Below, one piece after another: positions 52,547-61,425 of a DNA stretch of 64,000 nt (positions are counted from its first letter, which is position 1; every line of letters starts with the position of its first letter). The DNA is from Lysobacter_C viscosus. GTDB lineage: Bacteria; Pseudomonadota; Gammaproteobacteria; Xanthomonadales; Xanthomonadaceae. The notes under the pieces are model-generated. The model made no database searches and was not told where the DNA came from. It saw only the letters and a program-made list of their open reading frames with translations. Both the position numbers and the translations under genes were made by a program. The stretch covers positions 620,001 to 684,000 of the forward strand of contig NZ_JBJMAV010000001.1 in the NCBI RefSeq assembly GCF_046600715.1, in the 5' to 3' direction.

Positions 52547-53040
52547 GGCTGAATGACGGGGTCGAGGGTAGCGGGCTGAGACACTCCCCCTTGGCTGTGA
52601 AATCCTGGCTACCCGCGTCTTCAGTCGTCTGTGACGCTGTTCACCACGCGCGCACGCGTACCCTCGAGTCGCAGTTGGGCCGGCGCCGGAGAAGCGCCGG
52701 TGTCCGGTGAAGGGCGCTGTAGACCAGCAACATATCGAGCCCCCAGACACTCCGCACCAGGGGCGCCACCACCACCCCGTGCATCCGGAAGCCTTCTCCC
52801 AGCGGGCTACCCCTGAGCGGCAGCACGATGAACCCGATGAACAGCGTTACCCACGCCGCGGCGAACAGCACCCCTCGTAGCGCGGAACGTAGAGGGCCAG
52901 CTCAACCGGAAATGAATCCGCCCCCCTTCTAGGGGCGTTAATTGCGATCCGTGAACCAAACCACGTCAGTTTTCGGCGCCCACGCCGATACTCCCTTCAG
53001 GCCCTATCTGCGGCCACCCTGTCTCGGAATCCGCCCACCC
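52547..53040. other. Intergenic region with membrane-protein fragment
   Basis: 494 bases between the hybrid kinase and the OB-fold diguanylate cyclase. It holds the fragment at 52641-52871 and a possible stem GGGTAGC ... GCTACCC (about 52567-52613). Promoter-like AT-rich sequence (TTCTAGGGGCGTTAATTGCG, about 52927) precedes the next gene. Confidence 0.45.
52641..52871 (-). pseudogene. Fragment of a membrane protein
   Basis: A 76-residue frame with two hydrophobic helices (VLFAAAWVTLFIGFIVLPL and VWGLDMLLVYSALH). The frame stays open and coding-like upstream of GTG 52871, suggesting a missing N-terminal part. The basic tail looks random. It could be a remnant or an intact small membrane protein; family not recognised. 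Confidence 0.35.
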
Positions 53041-54882
53041 ATGCTCCTGCGCTCGCTGTGTTGCGTTCTATTGGCCGTCCTGCCTCTGCACGGACTCGCG
53101 CAGGACGCGCGGACAGCAGGACGCCAACGCGATGACGCCCACGCCCACCCCGCCCCGGCGCTGGAGACGATCGCGGCGGTGCGTGTCGATAGCGATGGCG
53201 ACAACCTGCCAGACCGATTGGGAACCCGGGCCCACGTGCGCGGCATCGCCACCGTCCCAACGGGCGATCGGGGCTTCCAGACGGTCATCCAGGACCGCAC
53301 CGGCGGCATCGGCCTCTTCCACCGCGGCCTTTCGCTGGCGGTGAAGCCGGGCGACGTCCTCGAAGCCGTCGGGGAAGTCGCGCAGTACCGCGGCGCAGTC
53401 CAGCTGAGGGACGTGGATGTCCGGATCGTCGGCCACGCCCCATTGCCCAAAGCCCGAACCCTCCCGCTCGCGGACGCTGCAGGATGGCGATACATGGGGC
53501 AACGGTTGCACGTGCGCGGCCGCATCGAAGAAGTCTCGCTCGCCGAGTTCGGACTGGTGAATATCCGTGACGACAAGGGCACGCAATTCGCGCTTTTCGT
53601 TCCCGATACGCTGACTTCGCAGATCGACTGGCAAGGGCTTTCCCAGGGCGCGGAAGTTGCGGCTACCGGGGTGTTGTCGATCCATAAAATGTCGTTGCCT
53701 TATGACAGTGGCTTCCAACTGATCCTGGGGGATAGCGCGGACATGCAGGTGGTCGCGCCGCCGGTCGCACGCATGCCGCGCTGGGTGCTGTGGGCGGTCG
53801 CTGCGACAGTCGGACTTGTGAGTCTGGTGCTGCTGGCCTTCCACCTGGTCCACCGACGCCATCGCGAACGGGACCGCGAAATCAAGACGCTCGCCGCGCT
53901 GTCGAGCACCCTTGCAACAACCGACGATGGCGAGACGCAGCTTGCGCGCCATGCCTGCGACATCCTCACCGCGTACGGCGTCGTTGATGCTGCGATGGTG
54001 CAGGTATTCGACGATCGCGGCTGCCTCCAGCAAGTGGCGGTTTCAACCGTCGACCCGCAACTCGGCAAGACACTCGAGGGCCCCGAAGCGTTTTACATCC
54101 CGGGGCACCTTGCCACAGAGCACGGACGCCAGATCGAGGAGCGGGTTGCGGACAAGGGGCTCAGCCTTCTGGCCGTGCATCCGCTACTCACGCAGTCGGG
54201 ATCGCTCGGCTTCCTCGTCGCGCTCTCGCCGCGTCGCCGCAAGCCCACGGCTGCCCAGGACCGCACGCTGCTCGCGTCGGTGAAGCTGTTGACCATGGCG
54301 CTGGAAAATCAGCGCAGCCACGAGCGTGCGCGCGCGGAGAACCGCGAGTTGCAGCAGCTGGTTATCACCGACGAACTCACCCGCCTCTACAACCGCCGGT
54401 TTCTTGACGAGTACCTGCGCGTGCAGGTGCCGCTGGCGGTGCGGCGGGGCAGCGGCCTCGCCTTCCTCGCGCTGGACATCGACCATTTCAAGCGCATCAA
54501 CGACACCCACGGCCATCACGTCGGCGACCGCGTGCTGTCCGACATCGGCGTGCTGCTGCGCCAGGCCAGTCGTAGCTCCGACCTCGCCGTACGCCTCGGT
54601 GGCGAGGAGTTCCTGCTGGTGATCGCCGAGGACACGACCGATGGTGCGGTGACGTTCGCCGAGCGGCTGCGTAAGGTGGTCCAGTCACAGCCGTTCGATG
54701 CGGGGAACGACGGCGTGGAACTCGATATCACGATCTCGATCGGGGTGGCGGTGTTTGGCGTGCACGGGGACTCCGCCGGGGCGCTGCTGCGTGCCGCCGA
54801 CGAGGCGATGTATGCCTCGAAGCAGGCCGGGCGCAACCGCGTGACGCTGGCACCGACACCGGCGGGCAAAGCGACCGCCTGA
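53041..54882 (+). CDS. Diguanylate cyclase with exported OB-fold-like sensor
   Basis: A 613-residue protein with a signal peptide (~1-22), two OB-fold-like periplasmic domains (~45-235, e.g. AHVRGIATVPTGD... VIQDRTGGIGLF... GDVLEAVGEVAQYRGAVQL), a membrane helix (~245-270), a GAF domain (~290-430) and a GGDEF domain. The active site is GGEEF with RSSD five residues earlier. It should sense something in the periplasm and make c-di-GMP inside. ATG 53041 was chosen because it opens the signal peptide. Confidence 0.9.
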   Translation: MLLRSLCCVLLAVLPLHGLAQDARTAGRQRDDAHAHPAPALETIAAVRVDSDGDNLPDRLGTRAHVRGIATVPTGDRGFQTVIQDRTGGIGLFHRGLSLAVKPGDVLEAVGEVAQYRGAVQLRDVDVRIVGHAPLPKARTLPLADAAGWRYMGQRLHVRGRIEEVSLAEFGLVNIRDDKGTQFALFVPDTLTSQIDWQGLSQGAEVAATGVLSIHKMSLPYDSGFQLILGDSADMQVVAPPVARMPRWVLWAVAATVGLVSLVLLAFHLVHRRHRERDREIKTLAALSSTLATTDDGETQLARHACDILTAYGVVDAAMVQVFDDRGCLQQVAVSTVDPQLGKTLEGPEAFYIPGHLATEHGRQIEERVADKGLSLLAVHPLLTQSGSLGFLVALSPRRRKPTAAQDRTLLASVKLLTMALENQRSHERARAENRELQQLVITDELTRLYNRRFLDEYLRVQVPLAVRRGSGLAFLALDIDHFKRINDTHGHHVGDRVLSDIGVLLRQASRSSDLAVRLGGEEFLLVIAEDTTDGAVTFAERLRKVVQSQPFDAGNDGVELDITISIGVAVFGVHGDSAGALLRAADEAMYASKQAGRNRVTLAPTPAGKATA

Positions 54883-54991
54883 AAGCGACGCGTTGCGCGG
54901 CACCGAATGGGGTCCGAACGGGGTCAGGTCCACTTCCTACGCGGCTCAAGGACTCCGCCCACGCACCGCCCCGGCGCAACGCCGATAGGCC

Positions 54992-55422
54992 AGGCCAATT
55001 CAATGTGCCGCACCGCCGCACCGCCACCCTGTGGGAAGGCCGTTACAAAGCCTGCCTGGTGGACAGCGCCGACTACCTGCAGCGGTGCGTGCGCCAATCG
55101 ACCTCACGCCCATGCGCGCCCGGAAGACCGCCGACCCGGCCGCCTTCGCCTGGCCCAGCTGCGCCACGCGGTGCGGCCTGCGCGAGCACCCGATACCTAC
55201 GCTGCACCCCACCCGGCGCGCACTTGGCAAGAACGTCGCGGAACGGGGCGAGGCCTATCGGAACCTGCTGACCGCCGGCCCCAGCGACAAGGACTTCGCC
55301 GCCATCCGCCTCCAGCTGCAACCGCAGCGCGCCTACGGCCGGACGACTTCCAGGCGATGGTGCACGCGAAGACCTCGCGGTTGGCAGGGGTTCGGCCGGC
55401 ACGTCGGCCGGGCCGGCGCTGA
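54992..55422 (+). pseudogene. RAYT (REP-associated tyrosine) transposase remnant
   Basis: The 3' part of a Y1-type transposase, broken over three frames. The pieces are RRTATLWEGRYKACLVDSADYL (about 55010-55080), then MRARKTADPAAFAWPSCA...AYRNLLTAG, then DDFQAMVHAKTSRLAGVRPARR to the stop at 55422. These match the conserved C-terminal half of RAYT proteins. The catalytic tyrosine helix and N-terminal HUH domain are missing. GGGGTCAGGT-type repeat sequence precedes it at about 54918. Confidence 0.78.
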
Positions 55423-55462
55423 TGGTCGGGAAACGAACCCGACCCCGCTTTTTGCGCTGCCC

Positions 55463-55972
55463 TCAGTACGCGCCCATGTAGTCCTTCTTGCCGATCTCGA
55501 CGCCGTTGTGCCGCAGCAGGCCGTAGGCCGTGGTCACATGGAAGAAGAACTGTGGCAGCCCATAGGCCATCAGGTAGGCCTGGCCGCCAATGCGGCGTTC
55601 CTTCGGCGTACCGGGGCGCAACACGACCTCACGTTTTGCGCTGCCCTCGAATTGCGTGGGGTCCAGGTCGCCGATGAACGCCAGCGTCGCGGCGATGCGC
55701 TGCTGCAGGTCGGCGAATGTCGCATCGCCGCTCTCGTACACGGGGACGTCCGCGCCGGCCAGCCGCGCCGACACGCTGGCGGCAAAATCGCAGGCGATCT
55801 GCACCTGGCGGGCGAGCGGGAACATGTCCGGGAACAGGCGTGACTGCAGCAGCACACCAGGTTCGATCTTGCGTTCCGCGGCGTGGGTTTCAGCCTTGGT
55901 GAGCAGGCCGGAAAGCGCGGTGAGCATTTGCTGGAAGACGGGAACGGAGGCTGTGTGCATCGAGAGCGACAT
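55463..55972 (-). CDS. DUF1993 family protein
   Basis: A 169-residue helical protein of the DUF1993 family, related in fold to DinB-like bundles. Typical stretches are LPQFFFHVTTAYGLLRHNGVEIGKKDY and SRLFPDMFPLARQVQIACDFA. Function unknown, sometimes annotated as a detoxification-type bundle. ATG 55972 begins MSLSMHTASVPVF. Copy B of the 42-bp repeat lies just before the start. Confidence 0.88.
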   Translation of the reverse strand: MSLSMHTASVPVFQQMLTALSGLLTKAETHAAERKIEPGVLLQSRLFPDMFPLARQVQIACDFAASVSARLAGADVPVYESGDATFADLQQRIAATLAFIGDLDPTQFEGSAKREVVLRPGTPKERRIGGQAYLMAYGLPQFFFHVTTAYGLLRHNGVEIGKKDYMGAY

Positions 55973-56400
55973 GGGCGGGTTCCGCAGTGGAGGCGAAGGA
56001 CATGGTAGCCGGCCGCCTCGGTGGCATCGCCTCGGCGTGGGATTTGCCCCGAACGCCGACGACCCGTCTGGCGTCGGATCGGGCATGGCCCAACTGCCTT
56101 CCACTCCTTAGCGCAGTCGGTCGAACGGGGCGAAATCGGTGGACGCTTCAGGGCCAGCAACGAAGAGTGGGGGCGGACCACTCTTGGGAGTGAACCTGAC
56201 CCCCGTTCTGACCCCCGGTCTGGGCCGCGCCGTCGTCGAGGGGCCGGAAGTGGGCCTGCCCCCGTTTTCTTAGCCGACTGCAGACTGATCGGGCCCTCCG
56301 CCCGGCGCTAGAATCGGACCGCTGCCGACGACTGCGCACACCGCCTGCGGTGTCCGTCGCATCGGCGGGACTTGCCCCCACGCCAGGACGCCGCCCGTTG
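55973..56400. other. Repeat-rich intergenic region
   Basis: 428 bases between the DUF1993 and AraC genes. It includes the 42-bp repeat copy B, then GAACCTGACCCCC, TTCTGACCCCC and GGGCCTGCCCCCGTTTTC at about 56192-56270. These are variants of the ACTCTGACCCC element found elsewhere at 58-60 kb. No gene is supported. Confidence 0.55.
55980..56021. repeat. Dispersed 42-bp repeat, copy B
   Basis: Same orientation as copy A (50228-50269), six mismatches and no gaps. It abuts the DUF1993 start, in the leader of that gene. Confidence 0.6.
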
Positions 56401-57501
56401 ATGCAAACAGTGTTGTTGCTCGGATTCATGCAGGGGGCGATCACGGGCCTGGGGTTGCTGGTGTACGCCGGACGCAGGAATGGCTCGCACTGGCTTTCCC
56501 TGGGCGTGCTGGCGCTGTCGCTGACCCTGCTTCGACTGTGGACGCATGCGGCCGGACTCGAAGAGCACCTGCTGCTGCGACGGCTCCCGCTGAGCTTCGA
56601 TCCGGCGATCTTCCCGCTGTTCTACCTGTACGCGCTGGGTCTTACGGGGGCGCCTGCCGCATCCATCCGTCGCGCGCTCGCATGGTTGCTGCCGTGGGCG
56701 CTCTTCATGGGCTATTCCGTACTCGTCTACGCTGCCGGCCTCGGGGAGACGAGCGTCGCGGCTCTGGATGCAGTCGCCGCGCAGTGGCACTACGCGCAGG
56801 TCAAGGGGCTCGAGGACTACCTGACGATCGGAATCAACACCGTGCTTGCGGCACTTGTGTGGTCGCGGGTCCGGCGCCACTACGCCCGCATCGCCAACTG
56901 GGTGCCCGAGCGGTTCGCAGAGCTGCTCTGGCTGCTGAAGTCCGTAATGGCCCTGGCGTTGGTGGCGGCCATCATCAACCTGGCCAGCTTTTCGGCAAAC
57001 CACCTCTTCGGGCTGGGTGAGCGCAGCGTTTTCAGCCACGCGGCCCAGGCCTTCTACGTCGTGCTCGTCTACACGGCCGGAATCGTCGGCTTCCGGTTGA
57101 AGGACCTTCCGCACTTCCCGGAAACGCCGGCCGGCCCCACCCTGCCCGCCCGGACGGACCCGCGCACCGATGACGCTTTCAGCAAGCTGCAAGCCCTGAT
57201 GGAAACCTCGTTGCTGTTTGCCGAGCCCGATCTGGACCTGAACATCGTGGCGCAGCGCCTGGGTTTGACCGCGACCGAAACCTCCCGGGTGATCCGCGAA
57301 GGCGCCGGCAAGAACTTCCGGGCCTACGTCAACGAGTTCCGCGTCGAGGCCGTGAAGCGGAAGCTGCGCGATCCCGACTACCGGGGTGTGTCGGTGTTGG
57401 CGATCTCACTCGAAAGCGGTTTCAACTCCGAATCGAGCTTCTATCGCGTATTCAAGGCCGCCACCGGCCTGTCGCCAACCGAATTCCGCCAGCGGCCCTA
57501 G
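56401..57501 (+). CDS. Membrane-bound AraC-family regulator
   Basis: A 366-residue protein: about seven membrane helices (residues 1-240) followed by a cytosolic AraC-type helix-turn-helix domain (~270-366; RLGLTATETSRVIREGAGKNF and SLESGFNSESSFYRVFKAATG). Such regulators sense at the membrane and bind DNA. ATG 56401 starts MQTVLLLGF. It is 111 bases upstream of a serine hydrolase gene on the same strand, which is a plausible target. Confidence 0.9.
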   Translation: MQTVLLLGFMQGAITGLGLLVYAGRRNGSHWLSLGVLALSLTLLRLWTHAAGLEEHLLLRRLPLSFDPAIFPLFYLYALGLTGAPAASIRRALAWLLPWALFMGYSVLVYAAGLGETSVAALDAVAAQWHYAQVKGLEDYLTIGINTVLAALVWSRVRRHYARIANWVPERFAELLWLLKSVMALALVAAIINLASFSANHLFGLGERSVFSHAAQAFYVVLVYTAGIVGFRLKDLPHFPETPAGPTLPARTDPRTDDAFSKLQALMETSLLFAEPDLDLNIVAQRLGLTATETSRVIREGAGKNFRAYVNEFRVEAVKRKLRDPDYRGVSVLAISLESGFNSESSFYRVFKAATGLSPTEFRQRP

Positions 57502-57612
57502 CCGGGGACGGCCTCCCATTTTTTTCCGGGAGCATCCAAATCGCCGACGGGAGGCATGCATGCCATGGCTGGGCGAGCCTGAGCGCTCGTTTCCTGCCAG
57601 AAAGAGCCACCC

Positions 57613-58689
57613 ATGACACCCAGCCATTCCGCTTCGCGCCTTGCCGTCGTTCTCTGTGCCGCGCTGCTTTCCCTTGCTTCGGGCTGTGCTTTGGATACGC
57701 GGCCGCACGGCCTCGCCGAGTTTCCGAAATCCCCGCACTGGAATGCACCTGCCATCACCCGACTGGCCCGCGAAGCCCCGCAGCACCGCTCCGACGCACT
57801 GATCATCGCCAAGGAAGGCCAACTGGTGCTCCGGCAAGGCCAGGCCGTCGAGAAGATCAATACGCATTCCGTCCGCAAGAGCATCATTGCCGTGCTTTAC
57901 GGCATGGCCATCGAAAAGGGCCTGCTGGAGCTCGACGACAGCCTGGAAGAGCTGGGTTTCGACGACCGGGGAGCGCCCCTGACCCAGGTCGAGAAGCAGG
58001 CCACGATCCGCGACCTGATGACGTCCCGGTCGGGCATCTATATCGACGCCTCCGGCCAGAACTGGGAACGCCCGGACCGGCATGCCTCGAAACCGGGCGA
58101 AAAGTTCTTCTACAACAACTGGGGGTTCAATGCGCTCGGCGAAATCCTCGAGCGCGAAACGGGCATGGCGCTGGGCGAGGTGATCGCCACGTGGCTGGCG
58201 GAGCCTCTGGGAATGCAGCACTTCACGCCCGCCGATGTCCATTGGGACGGCATCGACGGATCCAGTGTCCGGCAATACGTGATCTACATGAGCGCGGACG
58301 ACCTGATGCGCCTGGCCGTGCTCGTGGCCGAGGAAGGCAACCATCGCGGCGAGCGGCTGGTCTCGGCGCAGTGGATCCGTGACATGACGGCCATGCACTC
58401 TTCGACCGCTACGGACCCGAAACGCGCGTTCGGCGGCGGCTTCTTCGACGGATACGGCTATATGTGGTGGACGCGCCTCCACGGCGGCCGGCGCCTGCTC
58501 TGCGCCGACGGCTGGGGCGGGCAGATCGTCATCATCGATCCGGAAACCCGCGTGGTCATGGTCAGCCGCCGCAACACCGGCACCAACCTGCTGGCGCAGG
58601 GCTGGTTCATCTGGCGCGGAGTCGAAACCGACCGTCCCTATGTGTATGCCCTGTTCGAACGGGTCAACGCCCTGTTGCAGGCGGGGTAA
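57613..58689 (+). CDS. Lipoprotein serine hydrolase (beta-lactamase-like)
   Basis: A 358-residue lipoprotein (LASGC, Cys25). The SxxK motif is SVRK (Ser86-Lys89), YNN near residue 172 is the YxN motif, and a GWGGQ motif lies near 302. It belongs to the class C beta-lactamase/esterase group and is related, distantly, to the protein at 43816-45000. It follows the membrane AraC gene. Confidence 0.88.
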   Translation: MTPSHSASRLAVVLCAALLSLASGCALDTRPHGLAEFPKSPHWNAPAITRLAREAPQHRSDALIIAKEGQLVLRQGQAVEKINTHSVRKSIIAVLYGMAIEKGLLELDDSLEELGFDDRGAPLTQVEKQATIRDLMTSRSGIYIDASGQNWERPDRHASKPGEKFFYNNWGFNALGEILERETGMALGEVIATWLAEPLGMQHFTPADVHWDGIDGSSVRQYVIYMSADDLMRLAVLVAEEGNHRGERLVSAQWIRDMTAMHSSTATDPKRAFGGGFFDGYGYMWWTRLHGGRRLLCADGWGGQIVIIDPETRVVMVSRRNTGTNLLAQGWFIWRGVETDRPYVYALFERVNALLQAG

Positions 58690-58706
58690 AACCGGGATTA
58701 AAACCG

Positions 58707-58820
58707 GGGTCAGAGTGGAATGGTCCGTTGTCCACAGACACCTGAGAATGGCAATATCAACCGGTCAGGCTTGCATCCCGACTACCTGTCTGTGGAATGC
58801 GGGGCAGCCCGCTCCGACCC
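58707..58820. repeat. GGGTCAGAGT element 1
   Basis: GGGTCAGAGT at 58707-58716 faces an imperfect inverse GCTCCGACCC at 58811-58820 (8 of 10). Between them lies about 90 bases without a gene. It is between the serine hydrolase and the diguanylate cyclase 58852. Confidence 0.55.
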
Positions 58821-58851
58821 CCTGTTTTTGCTTTTGCCCTATGCTCCCGCG

Positions 58852-59898
58852 ATGTCGAATGGTGCCGAACGCCCCCGCCATTTGAGCTCATTGCCAAAGC
58901 GGGCCTACCGCTTTCGCGTATTGGGCCTCGGGCTCGCGGCGCTCCCGCTTGCGGCGGTGATGCTCGAGATTGAGTCGCCGCCCTGGGCCTGGGCCTGGAT
59001 GGTGTTGTCATGTTTGCTCTGGCCCCACCTGGCCTACTTCAGCGCCAGTCGCGCCGGCGATCCGTTCAAGGCGGAGCTGCGCAACTTCATGGTCGACTCC
59101 ATGCTGGCCGGCAGCTGGGTGCCGCTGATGCATTTCAATCTGCTGCCGTCAGCCGTGCTGCTGACGGTGGTGACGGCCGACAAGATCAATTCCGGCGTTC
59201 GTGGCCTGTGGCTGCGCTCATTGCCCGGGATGTTCGGCGCGTTGGTTCTGTTCGGCCTGTTCACGGGCTTCGCGGTCAACTACGTTACCAGTACCACGGT
59301 GCTGTTGGCCTCCCTGCCAATCATGGTGATCCACACCCTGGCGGTGAGCTGGAGCAGCTACGAACTGGTGCGGCGGGTGCGCAAGCAGAACCTGCGGCTG
59401 GCCGAGCTCAGCCGTCGCGACATGCTCACAGGCCTCGACAGCCGCCGCCACTGGCAGGAGCAAGCCGAGACTTCACTACGCAAGCACCAGGCTCATGGCC
59501 AGCCCGCGACCCTGTTGTTCGTCGACGTGGACCACTTCAAGCCGATCAACGACCGCTACGGCCACGCCGCCGGCGACGACGTGCTGCGCGCCATCGCCGC
59601 GCAGCTACAGGCCACGCTCAATGGCCCCACGACCGCTGGCCGGCTGGGCGGCGATGAATTCGCCATTGTGCTGCCGTTGACACTGGAGGAGGCCGCAGCG
59701 GCCGCCGAACGTCTACGCGTGTCCGTCGCGGCGCTGCGCTTCCCAGAACAGCCCGAGCTGCGCTGCTCGCTCAGCCTTGGCATGGCCGAAGCGCCCGGCT
59801 CCGGCCACGGGCTGCGCGAATGGATGGAAACCGCCGACCGCGAGCTGTACCGGTCCAAACAGGGTGGCCGCAATCAGACCTCGGTCGCAGGGAACTAG
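58852..59898 (+). CDS. Diguanylate cyclase with MASE2 domain (DgcC-like)
   Basis: A 348-residue protein. Residues ~15-175 match MASE2 (WPHLAYFSASRAGDPFKAEL...VDSMLAGSWVPLMHFNLLPS), with about six helices. The GGDEF domain has GGDEF; the usual RxxD five residues before it is replaced (NGPT), so product inhibition is not expected. E. coli DgcC/AdrA, the same type, controls cellulose synthesis. Here the polysaccharide operon begins 450 bases downstream, which fits such a role (inference). Confidence 0.92.
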   Translation: MSNGAERPRHLSSLPKRAYRFRVLGLGLAALPLAAVMLEIESPPWAWAWMVLSCLLWPHLAYFSASRAGDPFKAELRNFMVDSMLAGSWVPLMHFNLLPSAVLLTVVTADKINSGVRGLWLRSLPGMFGALVLFGLFTGFAVNYVTSTTVLLASLPIMVIHTLAVSWSSYELVRRVRKQNLRLAELSRRDMLTGLDSRRHWQEQAETSLRKHQAHGQPATLLFVDVDHFKPINDRYGHAAGDDVLRAIAAQLQATLNGPTTAGRLGGDEFAIVLPLTLEEAAAAAERLRVSVAALRFPEQPELRCSLSLGMAEAPGSGHGLREWMETADRELYRSKQGGRNQTSVAGN

Positions 59899-60348
59899 TC
59901 GCGTCTCCGGAGCCTCGCAACACTAAAAAAACGGGTCAGAGTAGAGGGAACCAGGCGCACTTGATTTCCGCTGGAATCGCCCGCCTTCTGGACACCTGAC
60001 AATGGGGACCGCCCCGGAGGTGTCGAGTGGAAAGACACCAGACGCGCGACCCCTGTTTTGGCTCAACCGGCCGACTTGAAAGGTGAATCGACTCTGACCC
60101 CTGTCCTTCCCATACCGGCTCTCGACGCTTACCTTCGCAAATCGCGAAGATATAGGGGAACTAGGTGAGTTCAATTGCCTCCGTCCCCTATCTTGTCGTT
60201 ATCAGGTGTCCGCGTTACCCGGGCCTCTCCACTCCGTCCGCTCGACTTCGTCGCCTGGCACCGCAACCGCATGCGCCTTCGCTACGAAGCAGCATTCAAT
60301 GAACCTGAACCCGTCCCCTTGACCCCACTTCTCCAGTAGCTGGCAACC
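59899..60348. other. Repeat-dense intergenic region before the polysaccharide operon
   Basis: 450 bases with the GGGTCAGAGT element 2 and, at 60153-60190, a stem TAGGGGA / TCCCCTA with a 24-base loop containing CAATTGCCTCCG, typical of RAYT-flanking repeats. GTCCCCTTGACCCC at about 60313 is another partial copy. The operon promoter is not evident. Confidence 0.55.
59933..60100. repeat. GGGTCAGAGT element 2, perfect 10-bp terminal inverted repeats
   Basis: GGGTCAGAGT at 59933-59942 and its exact inverse ACTCTGACCC at 60091-60100 bound 148 bases with no gene. It may be a small MITE-like or REP-doublet unit mobilised by a RAYT. Confidence 0.65.
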
Positions 60349-61425
60349 TTGCGACCCGCAGACTTCCTGATCGACGCTGCTCCCAAGCTCGTCTTCGCGT
60401 TCTGGCTCGGAGTTGCAGTCCTCATCCTTGCAGCATTGATGTTGACCGTGATCCTGGTCATGCGGAAGCTGATGACGCGCAGGGAGCGCAATCATCAGCG
60501 CGCTGCAGCGGCGTGGCACACAGTCCTCGCGGCCGCCGATGCGGGCGCACCCGTCAAGGTGCCATCGCTCCCGCGTCGGGACGTCACTGGATTCCTGGAG
60601 GTCTGGAACGAGTTGCACGCCGCGCACCCCGGCGATCGTGGCGACGGATTGCTTCGTGTAGCCGCTGAGGTAGGCCTGGATCGTCATCTGTTGCATCTGC
60701 TGGAGCACGGTGGATTCCATACCCAGGTGGTAGCGATCATTGCATTGGGTCACCTGCGAAACCGGGATCACTTCGCACTGGTGGCACGGTTCATCGATGA
60801 CAAGAGCCCGATCGTATCCTTGTGCGCGGCGCGCGCTCTGATGCAGATGGATCCGTCGTCTGCCGTATCGATGTTCGTGCCGCAGATCGTTTCTCGTGAC
60901 GATTGGTCGGAGGGTCGGATCGCCGCGATCCTGCATGAGACCAGTACGCCTGCCGTGTCGAAGGAGTTGTCGTTGGCTACCTTGCGCGCCAACGCCGATG
61001 TTGCGCCGCGCCTGGTGCGGTTCCTCGCCGCCGTCAGCCCGGAAGAGGCGGCGCCGGTGATCCGCAGCATCCTCGCAACGCCCGCCGATGACCATCTGAT
61101 CTCGACCTGTCTTCAGGTGATGTCCCACACCGCCGACCTCGACAGCGTCCGCCCGCTGCTGAAGCACCCACGCTGGCACGTGCGCATGCATGCTGCCGCC
61201 GCTATTGGCCGGCTCGGCATTCCGGGTGACGAGAAATTGTTGGTCGACATGCTGTCGGACGAGCAGTGGTGGGTCCGTTACCGGACCGCGCAGGGCCTCT
61301 TGAACCTGCTGTTGCTCGACGAGTCGCGCGTCCGTTCCATCCGCGACGCGCACCCGGACCGGTTCGCCCGCGACATCCTCGACCATGTACTTGCGGAACG
61401 CGCCATCCGGGGCGCGCACGCTTGA
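60349..61425 (+). CDS. HEAT-repeat membrane protein of polysaccharide operon
   Basis: A 358-residue protein with a TTG start, a membrane helix (~15-40, FWLGVAVLILAALMLTVILV) and HEAT-like repeats (~80-340; e.g. VVAIIALGHLRNRDHFALVARFI, MHAAAAIGRLGIPGDEKLLV). It ends four bases into the glycosyltransferase start, so the pair is coupled. It may be a cytosolic or inner-membrane scaffold for the synthase (inference). The start is uncertain because no ribosome site is clear. Confidence 0.8.
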   Translation: MRPADFLIDAAPKLVFAFWLGVAVLILAALMLTVILVMRKLMTRRERNHQRAAAAWHTVLAAADAGAPVKVPSLPRRDVTGFLEVWNELHAAHPGDRGDGLLRVAAEVGLDRHLLHLLEHGGFHTQVVAIIALGHLRNRDHFALVARFIDDKSPIVSLCAARALMQMDPSSAVSMFVPQIVSRDDWSEGRIAAILHETSTPAVSKELSLATLRANADVAPRLVRFLAAVSPEEAAPVIRSILATPADDHLISTCLQVMSHTADLDSVRPLLKHPRWHVRMHAAAAIGRLGIPGDEKLLVDMLSDEQWWVRYRTAQGLLNLLLLDESRVRSIRDAHPDRFARDILDHVLAERAIRGAHA

